Of a stretch of 64,000 nt of DNA, positions 50,639-58,393 are shown piece after piece; the stretch's first letter is position 1; every line of letters begins with the position of its first letter. The stretch is taken from contig CAVQWS010000003.1 of the NCBI GenBank assembly GCA_963717725.1, positions 310,001 through 374,000 on the forward strand, given 5' to 3'. The DNA comes from AC-32 sp963717725. Lineage in GTDB: Bacteria > Actinomycetota > Thermoleophilia > Gaiellales > Gaiellaceae. Both the position numbers and the translations under genes were made by a program. The notes under the pieces were generated by a model that was not told where the DNA came from, did no database searches, and saw nothing but the letters and a program-made list of their open reading frames with translations.

Positions 50639-51414
50639 AGGACCTTCCGCTCCTGGAGGAACTCGACGATCTTCTCCGCGGCCGAGCCGTCGTCCTCGAG
50701 CTTCACGAGGTCGCCGCGCGCGGGCGGGTCGTTCAGCGCCACGACGGTCGTGCGCGAGCCGGCCTCGCCTGCCTCCTCCGCTGGAACGCCGAGGTCGGCG
50801 AGCGAGAGCGTCTCCTGCGGCTTCTTCTTCGCGCCCATGATCCCCTTCAGCGCCGGGTAGCGCGGGACGTTGATCGCGTCCGAGACGGCGACCACGGCGG
50901 GCAGCGGCGCCTCGATCACGTCGTAGCCGAACTCGGTCTGGCGCTTGCCGCGCACCTTCCCGTCCTCGTGCGAGAGCTCGGCCACCTGGGAGATGAGCGG
51001 CCGCTGCAGCCGGTCGGCGACCGCGGCCCAGAGCACGGCGCCGTCGCCGTCGTTGGCCTGCTGGCCGAAGAGCACGAGGTCGGCCTCCTCGCGCTCGAGC
51101 GCCGCCGCGAGCACGCGGGCCGTCGCGACCAGATCCGAGCCGGCGGCGGCCTCGTCCGAGACCAGCACGACCCGGTCGGCGCCCATCGCCAGCGCTCGGC
51201 GCATCGCCTCGAGCGCCTTCTCGGGACCGAGCGAGACGATCACGACTTCGCCCTCGCCGGACGCGTCGCGCAGCTTCAGCGCCTCCTCGACCGCGTTCGC
51301 GTCGAACGGGTTCAGCACGCCCTCGCCGGAGCGGTCGAGCCGCTTCGTCGACGGGTCGATCCGGCGCGCGGCGGTCGCTTCGGGGACGTACTTGGCGCAG
51401 ACGGCGATCTTCAT
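50635..51414 (-). CDS. etfB: Electron transfer flavoprotein beta subunit
   Basis: 259 aa; AMP-binding DGDGAVLWAAVADRL and the partner-recognition stretch LPAVVAVSDAINVPRYPALKG (in part) with conserved Leu region for docking dehydrogenases. It opens the etfB-etfA-ETF-QO-ilvA-rpmE-DUF1385 operon, all coupled by 4-nt overlaps at the front. TAGAGT lies 9 nt before ATG 51414. Confidence 0.97.
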   Translation of the reverse strand: MKIAVCAKYVPEATAARRIDPSTKRLDRSGEGVLNPFDANAVEEALKLRDASGEGEVVIVSLGPEKALEAMRRALAMGADRVVLVSDEAAAGSDLVATARVLAAALEREEADLVLFGQQANDGDGAVLWAAVADRLQRPLISQVAELSHEDGKVRGKRQTEFGYDVIEAPLPAVVAVSDAINVPRYPALKGIMGAKKKPQETLSLADLGVPAEEAGEAGSRTTVVALNDPPARGDLVKLEDDGSAAEKIVEFLQERKVL

Positions 51415-51423
51415 CGCGGGCGG

Positions 51424-51429
51424 ACTCTA
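51424..51429 (-). promoter_or_regulatory. Possible -10 box of the etf operon
   Basis: TAGAGT on the minus strand, ending 9 nt before the etfB ATG. Confidence 0.4.
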
Positions 51430-51451
51430 GCGAGGGCGGCTGGTAGGGTCC

Positions 51452-51463
51452 GGCCCTTCGGAC
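51452..51463 (+). repeat. Small hairpin in the M23 peptidase leader
   Basis: Part of a GGTCCG-GCCCTT-CGGACC stem about 51448-51465, some 15 nt before the start codon of the peptidase; it may hide the ribosome binding region. Confidence 0.35.
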
Positions 51464-51477
51464 CGACCGGCAAGCCC

Positions 51478-52366
51478 ATGATCAGCCACCGGACGACAGC
51501 CCGAGGAACCCTTGTTCTCGCTCTTGCGCTCCTGACCCTCGCGGGTGGGGCGAGCGCCGCCGTGCCGCAGAAGCTCGTCTTCCCGGTGCTCGGCGCGGTC
51601 ACCTACGGCGACGACTTCGGCCAGCCGCGGGCGGGCGGGACGCACCAGGGGATCGACATCATGGCGACCAAGCGGAGCCTCGCGCTCGCCGTCGAGGCGG
51701 GCAAGGTCGAGTTCTGGAAGAGCTCAGCGAGCGCCGGCTGCATGCTCTATCTCCACGGCGCGAGCGGCACGGACTACTACTACATCCACCTCAACAACGA
51801 CCTCTCCGCGAAGAACGACAACCGCGGCAAGTGCGTCGCCGGGACCGCCTACGCGAAGGGCCTCAAGAACGGCGCGAAGGTGATGGCCGGCCAGCCGGTC
51901 GGGTTCGTCGGCGACTCGGGTGACGCGAACGGGCTGCACGCACACCTGCACTTCGAGCTCCACCCGGGACGCGGCGCCGCGGTCGACGCCTACCCGTGGC
52001 TGCAGCGGGCGACGCACCTGCTCTTCTCGGCGCCGCGCGGGTCGCCGTTCACGCTCGAGCTGCGCGGGACGATCGTCTCGGTCACCGAGGACACGGTGCA
52101 GGTCCGGCTCGCCACCGTCAGCGCGTGGCCGATGCGCCAGCACCAGACCCAGCTGAAGCGCGGCGTGCTCGTGCTGGTGCCGGCCGACGCGACGCGTGCA
52201 GAAGGTGCCGAAACCCGGAGCCCCCGGAACGCCGATGACGCTCGACTCGGCGAAGCCGAAGCAGCAGGTGGACATCTGGACGGCAACCGCGCCGACGACG
52301 CTGAAGGCGCAGCGCGGCGACGACCTCGCGCTCAGCGCCTCGCTCGTCTCGCTCGTCGTTCCCTGA
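51478..52366 (+). CDS. Secreted M23-family peptidase, frameshifted near the end
   Basis: Begins at ATG 51478 with a Sec signal peptide (cleavage near GGASA-AVP). The M23 lysostaphin-like domain has the zinc ligands in THQGID and HAHLHFELHP, so it may cut peptidoglycan cross-bridges. After LVLVPADAT the frame breaks near 52195; the next frame reads VQKVPKPGAPGTPMTLDSAK and on to a clean stop at 52366, with a likely substrate-binding or beta-sandwich tail. One extra base in ACGCGTG accounts for it. Without repair the last 56 residues are replaced by nonsense. The peptidase domain itself is intact. Confidence 0.82.
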
Positions 52367-52379
52367 CCCCGCCTCTCCG

Positions 52380-53145
52380 CTAGCGCCCGACGAATTTGGG
52401 GTCGCGCTTCTCGACGAAGGCCGTCAGGCCCTCCTTCGCGTCGGCGCTCGAGAAGAGCTCGCCGAACTCCTCGGCCTCGCGCTGCAGGTTCTCGGCGTGG
52501 CGGCCCTGGAGCACGTGGTTCGTCGCGCGCTTGGCCGCGGCGAGCGCGACCGGGCTCTTCGAGGCGAGCAGCTCGGCGACCTCGCGCGCCTTCTCCCGCG
52601 CAGGGTCGTGGATGCCGTTGACGAGGCCGAGGCGCAGCGCCTCGTCGGCGTCGACGAGCCGGCCCGTGAGGATCAGGTCCTTCGCCACGCCGAGGCCGCA
52701 GACACGGGCGAGCCGCTGGGTGCCGCCCCAGCCGGGAATGATCCCGAGGTTGATCTCGGGCTGTCCGAGCTTCGCGCCCGGAGAGGCGTAGCGCAGGTCG
52801 CAGGCGAGCGCGAGCTCGCAGCCGCCGCCCAGCGCGAAGCCCTGGATCGCGGCGATCGTCGGCTGCGGCATCGTCTCGAGCAGCTGCGTGCACCGGTGGC
52901 CGAGCTCGCCCCAGGCCGTCGCCTCCTCGACCGTGAGGCCGCTCATGTACTTGATGTCGGCGCCGGCGACGAACGCCTTCTCGCCCGAGCCGGTGAGCAT
53001 CACCACACCGACCTCGGCGTCGCGAGCGAGCTCGCTGCAGCCGGCTGCACAGCTCCTCGAGCGTCGGCCGGTCGAGCGCGTTCATCGCCTCGGGCCGGTC
53101 GATCGTGACGGTCGCGATCGCCCCGTCGCGCTCGACGACGACGGC
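52380..53145 (-). CDS. Enoyl-CoA hydratase/isomerase family protein, frameshifted
   Basis: Crotonase fold; hydrates enoyl-CoA in beta-oxidation. The N-terminal strand (VVVERDGAIATVTIDRPEAM) and first helix are in one frame; from about 53034 the rest (VVMLTGSGEKAFVAGADIKYM, oxyanion loop; GFALGGGCELALACD; PEINLGIIPGWGGTQRL) is in another. One extra base in CTGCAGCGAG explains it. Glu residues at the crotonase catalytic positions are present (GGCELA; PEINLG). No standard start codon exists between the icmB stop and the first strand; ATG 53085 or ATG 53006 would give truncated proteins. Stop at 52380 lies 13 nt from the convergent peptidase. Confidence 0.85.
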
Positions 53146-53541
53146 TCAGACGGGCACCTTCCCGCGCAGGAACTCGACGATCTCGCTCGTCGGCGCGCCC
53201 GGCGTGAAGACGGCGGCCACGCCCTGGCGCTGCAGCTCCTCGGCGTCCTCGGCCGGGATCGTCCCGCCGAGCACGACGAGCACGTCCTCCGCTCCGTTCT
53301 CGCGCAGCCCCTCGAGGATCCGCGGGACGAGCGTCATGTGCGCGCCGGAGAGAATCGAGATCCCAACCGCGTCGGCGTCCTCCTGGATCGCGGTCTCGAC
53401 GATCTGCTCGGGCGTCTGGTGCAGGCCGGTGTAGATAACTTCCATCCCCGCGTCACGCAGCGCACGTGCGATGATCTTCGCCCCCCGGTCGTGCCCGTCG
53501 AGACCGGGTTTTGCTATGACGACACGAATCTTGCTGGCCAT
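53146..53541 (-). CDS. icmB: Acyl-CoA mutase small, B12-binding subunit
   Basis: 131 aa, a free-standing cobalamin-binding domain. The base-off motif is GLDGHDRGAK (DxHxxG, His17), with GISILSGAH and LGGTIPAEDAEEL (SxL and GG motifs) in order. It matches the separate small subunit of isobutyryl-CoA-type mutases in size. The large subunit is at 54927-56594, 1.4 kb away on the same strand, with two genes on opposite and same strands between. TATACT is 7 nt before ATG 53541. Confidence 0.93.
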   Translation of the reverse strand: MASKIRVVIAKPGLDGHDRGAKIIARALRDAGMEVIYTGLHQTPEQIVETAIQEDADAVGISILSGAHMTLVPRILEGLRENGAEDVLVVLGGTIPAEDAEELQRQGVAAVFTPGAPTSEIVEFLRGKVPV

Positions 53542-53548
53542 CTCCGCG

Positions 53549-53554
53549 AGTATA
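53549..53554 (-). promoter_or_regulatory. -10 box of icmB (leaderless)
   Basis: TATACT followed by CGCGGAG and the ATG. The 11-mer TATACTCGCGG recurs before the acyl-CoA dehydrogenase gene at 62612-62602. Confidence 0.55.
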
Positions 53555-54282
53555 TGAGCGTGAAACTGACCGTCGTCGGCTGCTCCCCGGCCTGGCCGAA
53601 CCCGGGCGGCGCGCAGTCGGGCTACCTGCTCGAGGGCCCGGGGCGGCTACTGCTCGACTGTGGCCCGGGCGTGCTGGCGAAGCTGCGCGAGCGCGAGGCC
53701 TGGCCACAGGTCGACGCGATCGCGATCACGCACTGGCACCTCGACCATTGGGGCGACCTCGTGCCGTGGGTCTGGGGCTCGACCCTCGGCCCCGGCGAGG
53801 GCGTCGAGCAGCCGGAGCTCTGGGTCCCGCCCGAGGGGCGCGAGCTGCTCTGCTCGATCGGCGGCCGGCTCGGCCAGCCGGAGATGTTCGAGGAGGCGTT
53901 CCGCCTGAACGAGTACGCCGACGGCGAGCCCTTCACCGCGGCTGGTTTCGAGGTCACCGCCCACCGCGTCCTCCACTACCAGCTGCTCGCGTTCGGCTTT
54001 CGCACCTCGGCGAACGGGACGGTCGTCGGCTACTCCGGCGACTCGGGCCCCAGCGACGGGCTCGGCGAGATCGCCCGTGACGCCGACCTGTTCGTCTGCG
54101 AGGCGACGCTGCTCGCGCCGAACCCCGAGGGCGGCACGCGCGGGCACCTGGCCGCCGCGGAGGCGATCGCCGCGTTCGAGGCAGCCCACGCGAAGCGGCT
54201 GCTGCTTACGCACCGGCCGTTCGAGCGGCCGCTCGAAGAGGACTTCGAGCTCGCCCGCGACGGGCTGGAGATCGAGCTCTAG
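53554..54282 (+). CDS. Metallo-beta-lactamase-fold hydrolase (RNase Z-like group)
   Basis: 242 aa. The metal motif HWHLDHWGD (HxHxDH) follows the first strands (LTVVGCSPAWPNPGGAQSGY; LLLDCGPGVL), with later ligands in SGDSGP and LLLTHRPF. The opening resembles RNase Z/arylsulfatase-like MBL proteins. Substrate unknown. ATG 53554 or GTG 53560 starts it; only 12 bp separate it from the divergent icmB start, and its ATG lies within the icmB -10 box. Confidence 0.85.
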   Translation: MSVKLTVVGCSPAWPNPGGAQSGYLLEGPGRLLLDCGPGVLAKLREREAWPQVDAIAITHWHLDHWGDLVPWVWGSTLGPGEGVEQPELWVPPEGRELLCSIGGRLGQPEMFEEAFRLNEYADGEPFTAAGFEVTAHRVLHYQLLAFGFRTSANGTVVGYSGDSGPSDGLGEIARDADLFVCEATLLAPNPEGGTRGHLAAAEAIAAFEAAHAKRLLLTHRPFERPLEEDFELARDGLEIEL

Positions 54283-54296
54283 CTAGAGAGGTTTAC

Positions 54297-54896
54297 TTAC
54301 TGGCCCTGCTGGACCGGCGGCGTCCAGCGCGGCATCCAGTAGTCGACCAACCAGCGGCCGTGCGCGCCGGGCACGAGGCCCAGCTGGAAGGTGACCGGCC
54401 GCGTGCTGACGCCGGGCTTGCCGGCGAGACCGACCTCGACCAGGATCTCCTTGGTCGAGGCGTAGTCGAGGTAGTACTGGACGTGCTTGGTGTCGACGCC
54501 CGGATACGGCACGACCGGCAGCTCCTCCGCCTTCTTCCACTGGGCCGGCGTGTAACCGGCCTTCAGCGTCGGGGCGACGACGTCCCAGGACTGGTCGACG
54601 TGCTGGCGCGCGACGGCGGTGCCGATGAAGGTCTTGACCGCCGAGCGGGTCTGCGGGTCGAGCTGCGCGTACGTCTTGATCAGCACGCCGTCCGTGTTGC
54701 GCAGCGGGACGCTCGCCGCCGGCAGCGACGGGTGGAAGCCCTTGTCGTTCTTGACCGGGTTACCGCTTTGTCCCCCCATCAGCGTGACGACGAGCACCGT
54801 CGCGCCGATCGCGAGCACTACCACACCGGCCCAGAGCAGGTAGCGCTGGAACCGCGGTGATTGAAAGGTCTCTGCTACGGAGTTCATCGGGGTCAA
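54297..54896 (-). CDS. Membrane-anchored protein of unknown function
   Basis: 199 aa. One N-terminal helix (LLWAGVVVLAIGATVLVVTL) and a 150-residue outer domain that looks like an NTF2/SnoaL-type cone (VKTFIGTAVARQHVDQSWDV; YTPAQWKKAEELPVVPYPG; HGRWLVDYWMPRW). Similar small anchored proteins occur near Mce or cell-wall genes in actinobacteria, but no function can be assigned. TTG 54896 or ATG 54887 is the start. Convergent with the MBL gene. Confidence 0.72.
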   Translation of the reverse strand: MTPMNSVAETFQSPRFQRYLLWAGVVVLAIGATVLVVTLMGGQSGNPVKNDKGFHPSLPAASVPLRNTDGVLIKTYAQLDPQTRSAVKTFIGTAVARQHVDQSWDVVAPTLKAGYTPAQWKKAEELPVVPYPGVDTKHVQYYLDYASTKEILVEVGLAGKPGVSTRPVTFQLGLVPGAHGRWLVDYWMPRWTPPVQQGQ

Positions 54897-54926
54897 TGCA
54901 GTACGACGCTCAGAGTAGCGCCAAAG

Positions 54927-56594
54927 TTAGAACACCGGGGTTTCTCGCCACGTTCCCCAGGTCTCGCGGAGGGCGTCGCACATCTCGCCCATGGTGACGT
55001 AGGCCCGCGAGGCCTCGATCAGGAGCGGCATCAGGTTGGCGTCTTCGCGCACCGACGCCTCCTTCAGCGCGGCCAGCGTGCGCTCGACCGCGGCCGAGTC
55101 GCGGCGCGCGCGGACGCCCTGGACGCGCTCGATCTGCTTCTGCTCGAGCGCCGGATCGACTCGCAGCAGCTCGATCTCGCCCTCCTCCTCGAGCCGGTAG
55201 CGGTTGACGCCGACGACGATCCGCTGCTTCGCCTCGACCTCGGCCTGGTAGCGGAACGACGCCTCGGCGATCTCGCGCTGCTGGAAGTTCTCCTCGATCG
55301 CCGGGATCACGCCGCCGAGCTTCTCGATCCGCGAGAAGTAGTCGTAGGCCTCGGCCTCGAGCCGGTTGGTCAGGTCCTCGAGGTAGTAGGAGCCGCCGAG
55401 CGGGTCGATCGTGTTCACGACGCCGGTCTCGTGCGCGATCACCTGCTGCGTGCGCAGCGCGATCCGGACAGCGTCCTCGGTCGGCAGCGCGAGCGCCTCG
55501 TCGAAGGAGTTCGTGTGCAGCGACTGCGTGCCGCCGAGCACGGCAGCGAGCGCCTCGAGCGCGGTGCGGACGATGTTCACCTCGGGCTGCTGGGCGGTCA
55601 GCGAGACGCCGGCGGTCTGCGTGTGGAAGCGCATCAGCCATGAGCGTGGGTTCTTCGCGCCGTAGCGCTCGCGCAGCTCGCGGGCCCAGATCCGCCGGGC
55701 CGCGCGGTACTTGGCGATTTCCTCGAAGAAGTCGAGGTGCGCGTTGAAGAAGAAGCTCAGCCGCGGCGCGAACTCGTCCACGGCGAGCCCGCGCTCGATC
55801 GCGGCGTCGACGTAGGCGAAGCCGTTGGCGAGCGTGAAGGCGAGCTCCTGGACGGCGTTCGAGCCGGCCTCGCGGATGTGGTAGCCGGAGATCGAGATCG
55901 GGTGCCAGCGCGGCATGTCGCTCGCGCAGAACTCGACCATGTCCGTGACGAGCCGCATCGACGGCTCGGGCGGGAAGATCCATTCCTTCTGGGCGATGTA
56001 CTCCTTGAGGATGTCCGTCTGGATCGTCCCGCGCAGCTCGGCCCGCTCGACGTCCTGCTGCTCGGCGACGCAGACGTAGAAGGCGAGCAGCATCGCCGCC
56101 GGGCCGTTGATCGTCATCGAGGTCGAGACCTCGCCGAGCGGGATGCCCTGGAAGAGCGTCTCGGCGTCGGCGAGCGAGTCGACCGCGACGCCTTCGCGCC
56201 CAACCTCGCCGAGCGACCGCGCGTGGTCGGAGTCGTAGCCCATCAGCGTCGGCATGTCGAAGGCGGTCGAGAGGCCGGTCTGGCCATGGTCGAGCAGGTA
56301 GCGGAAGCGCTCGTTCGTCTCCTCGGCGGTGCCGAAGCCGGCGAACTGGCGCATCGTCCAGAGCCGGCCGCGGTACATCGACGGGTAGACGCCGCGCGTG
56401 AACGGGTACGCGCCGGGGTAGCCGAGGTCGCGGTCGTAGTCGAGCGCGACGCGCTCAGGCGTGTAGAGCGGCTCGTTTTCGATCCCGGAGATCGTGCTGA
56501 AGAGCTCGCCCTGCCGCTCGGGCGCGGCTTCGTACAGCTCGCGCTTCCACTCGTCGTCCCGGCCGAGCTCGCGCTTGTCCTCGGTCGTCGCCAT
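54927..56594 (-). CDS. icmA: B12-dependent acyl-CoA mutase large subunit, isobutyryl-CoA mutase-like
   Basis: 555 aa, the TIM-barrel catalytic subunit without a B12 domain (supplied by icmB). Alignment by motif to Propionibacterium methylmalonyl-CoA mutase puts Phe84 (TMRQFAGFG) at Tyr89 and Gln202 (EYIAQKEW) at Arg207; the two residues are 118 apart in both. Phe and Gln are the isobutyryl-CoA mutase pair (Phe80/Gln198 in IcmA), whereas methylmalonyl-CoA mutase needs Tyr/Arg to hold the carboxylate. So it probably interconverts isobutyryl- and n-butyryl-CoA. HTQTAGVSLTAQQ and GGTQSLHTN are conserved. CACAAT lies 7 nt before ATG 56594. Confidence 0.9.
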   Translation of the reverse strand: MATTEDKRELGRDDEWKRELYEAAPERQGELFSTISGIENEPLYTPERVALDYDRDLGYPGAYPFTRGVYPSMYRGRLWTMRQFAGFGTAEETNERFRYLLDHGQTGLSTAFDMPTLMGYDSDHARSLGEVGREGVAVDSLADAETLFQGIPLGEVSTSMTINGPAAMLLAFYVCVAEQQDVERAELRGTIQTDILKEYIAQKEWIFPPEPSMRLVTDMVEFCASDMPRWHPISISGYHIREAGSNAVQELAFTLANGFAYVDAAIERGLAVDEFAPRLSFFFNAHLDFFEEIAKYRAARRIWARELRERYGAKNPRSWLMRFHTQTAGVSLTAQQPEVNIVRTALEALAAVLGGTQSLHTNSFDEALALPTEDAVRIALRTQQVIAHETGVVNTIDPLGGSYYLEDLTNRLEAEAYDYFSRIEKLGGVIPAIEENFQQREIAEASFRYQAEVEAKQRIVVGVNRYRLEEEGEIELLRVDPALEQKQIERVQGVRARRDSAAVERTLAALKEASVREDANLMPLLIEASRAYVTMGEMCDALRETWGTWRETPVF

Positions 56595-56601
56595 CTCCCG
56601 G

Positions 56602-56607
56602 ATTGTG
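56602..56607 (-). promoter_or_regulatory. Possible -10 box of icmA
   Basis: CACAAT on the minus strand, ending 7 nt before ATG 56594; GGGAG directly abuts the ATG. Confidence 0.35.
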
Positions 56608-56679
56608 CCCGTTTGACCGGGCCGGGGCGGAGCCCGTAGCCCCGAATCGAGCGAGATCGCTCACCCGGACGGGGGATTT

Positions 56680-56691
56680 ACCCATTTGGGT
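56680..56691. promoter_or_regulatory. Short inverted repeat upstream of the sensor kinase
   Basis: ACCCA-TT-TGGGT in the 166-bp divergent region between icmA and the kinase; possible regulator site. TTGAAA follows at 56698 and could be a -35 element, but no good -10 is found. Confidence 0.3.
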
Positions 56692-56760
56692 CATTGGTTG
56701 AAAAGCACAAAACCGTACGGAGAACGCAGCGCTCTGCCGATTCCCTCACCCGCGAACACG

Positions 56761-58293
56761 ATGGTAGATCCCCCTGCCTCCCACCAAACCCCGGCGCCGT
56801 CAGGCGCCGACGAGCACCAGCCTCGGCTGTTGCTGCGCTTCGCGCTCTACGCGGGCGCGGTGCTGCTGGCCGCCGGGCTCGCGATCGCCTGGCTCGTCAA
56901 CCAGGAGGTGGCCAACCGCGCCGAGCGCACGGTCGAGAGCCAGGGCCGCGCGATCGTCTCGTCGAACCTCGACTCCCAGCTCCGTCCCTCGGACTTCAAT
57001 GCCCCGGTGTCGCCGGCCAGGCGGGCGACGCTCGACCAGCTCTTCCGCCACGGCATCCTCACCGCCGGCGTCGTCGGCGGGCGGCTGCTGAGCCCGAACG
57101 GCACGATCACCTACGCGGCCGACCACCGCCTGATCGGGAAGAAGGCTCAGCCTCCCGCCGAGCTGCGGCCGGTACTGGCCGGCTCGGTCAGACGGCACGT
57201 CACGCGCGCCGACACCTGGCGCGGGCAACGGAACCTGAAGATCTTGCGCGTACTCGTGCCCGTGCGGCTGAAGGGCAGCTCGCACGCGATCGGCGCGGTC
57301 GCGCTCGACCAGGACTACAGCGCCGTCGCGGTCAGCATCGACGACGCGCGCGGCCGGCTCGCGCTAATTCTGACGCTCGCGCTGCTGGCGCTCTACATCT
57401 CGCTCTTCCCGATCCTGCACCGGGTCACCAGGCAGCTGGCAGCGCAGAACCGGCGCCTGCGCGAGGATGCCGAGGAGCGCGGCTTCCTGCTCGTCGCCGA
57501 GCGCGCGGCCCGCGCCGAGGCCGAGGCCGCGCAGGAGCTGCTCGCGGCGCAGAACGAGCGGCTGCGCGAGCTCGACCGGCTGAAGGACGAGTTCATCTCA
57601 CTCGTCTCGCACGAGCTGCGCACGCCGCTGACCTCGATCCGCGGCTACCTCGAGCTCCTGCGGGACGACGCTCGGCTCGATGAGGAGCAGCTGCGCTACA
57701 TCGGGGTCGTCGACCGGAACTCCGAGCGGCTGCTCGACCTCGTCAACGACCTGTTGTTCCTGGCGCAGGTCGATGCGGGCAAGCTCAACTTCGAGCTGCG
57801 GCCGGTCGCCCTCGAGACGCTCGTGGCCGACTGCGTCGAGGCCGCGCAGCCAACGGCCGCCGCCAAGGAGATCGAGCTGACGTCCAGCGCGCAGGAACTG
57901 CCGGTGCAGCTCCAGGGCGACCCGGCGCGACTCGCGCAGGTGCTCGACAACCTTGTCTCCAACGCACTCAAGTTCACGCCCTTCGGCGGAAGCGTGGAGG
58001 TCTCGCTCCAGGCTGTCGACGGCGTCGCGGTGATCGAGGTGAGCGACACCGGTATGGGGCTCGCCGAGGACGAGCAGGATCAGCTCTTCGAGCGCTTCTT
58101 CCGGAGCTCGCGCGCTTCAGAGAACGCGATCCCCGGAACGGGGCTCGGTCTCGCGATCGCCAAGACGATCGTCGAGCGCCACGGTGGACGGATCCGGCTG
58201 GAAAGCGCCATCGACGTCGGCACGACTGTGCACGTCGAGTTCCCGCTCTCGCTCTCCGAGCTCGGGCGCTCGCCGCAAGAGATCGCCGCCTGA
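56761..58293 (+). CDS. Membrane sensor histidine kinase
   Basis: 510 aa. Helix 1 (about 23-47), an outer sensor domain of about 150 residues (PDC/Cache-like, with NGTITYAADHRLIGKK), helix 2 (about 203-225), a coiled coil, then the HisKA domain with phospho-accepting His284 (SLVSHELRTPLTS) and the ATPase domain with N-box (DNLVSNALKFTP), G1 (VSDTGMGL), F-box (FERFFRSS) and G2 (GTGLGLAIAK). No response regulator is adjacent, so its partner is elsewhere. ATG 56761 is preferred over 56686. The collagen-like gene follows 100 nt later. Confidence 0.93.
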   Translation: MVDPPASHQTPAPSGADEHQPRLLLRFALYAGAVLLAAGLAIAWLVNQEVANRAERTVESQGRAIVSSNLDSQLRPSDFNAPVSPARRATLDQLFRHGILTAGVVGGRLLSPNGTITYAADHRLIGKKAQPPAELRPVLAGSVRRHVTRADTWRGQRNLKILRVLVPVRLKGSSHAIGAVALDQDYSAVAVSIDDARGRLALILTLALLALYISLFPILHRVTRQLAAQNRRLREDAEERGFLLVAERAARAEAEAAQELLAAQNERLRELDRLKDEFISLVSHELRTPLTSIRGYLELLRDDARLDEEQLRYIGVVDRNSERLLDLVNDLLFLAQVDAGKLNFELRPVALETLVADCVEAAQPTAAAKEIELTSSAQELPVQLQGDPARLAQVLDNLVSNALKFTPFGGSVEVSLQAVDGVAVIEVSDTGMGLAEDEQDQLFERFFRSSRASENAIPGTGLGLAIAKTIVERHGGRIRLESAIDVGTTVHVEFPLSLSELGRSPQEIAA

Positions 58294-58393
58294 GCTTCGC
58301 GCCGTCCCTCGATGCAGTGATGCTCCGGGCGCTCATACCGTTCTCACACCGGACGCTGCCGGTTTCCACCCTTCCGGCTCCGATGTAGAGGCC

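Noticed and set aside
54927..56594. Methylmalonyl-CoA mutase as the specific product
   Set aside because: The substrate-carboxylate residues Tyr and Arg are replaced by Phe84 and Gln202.
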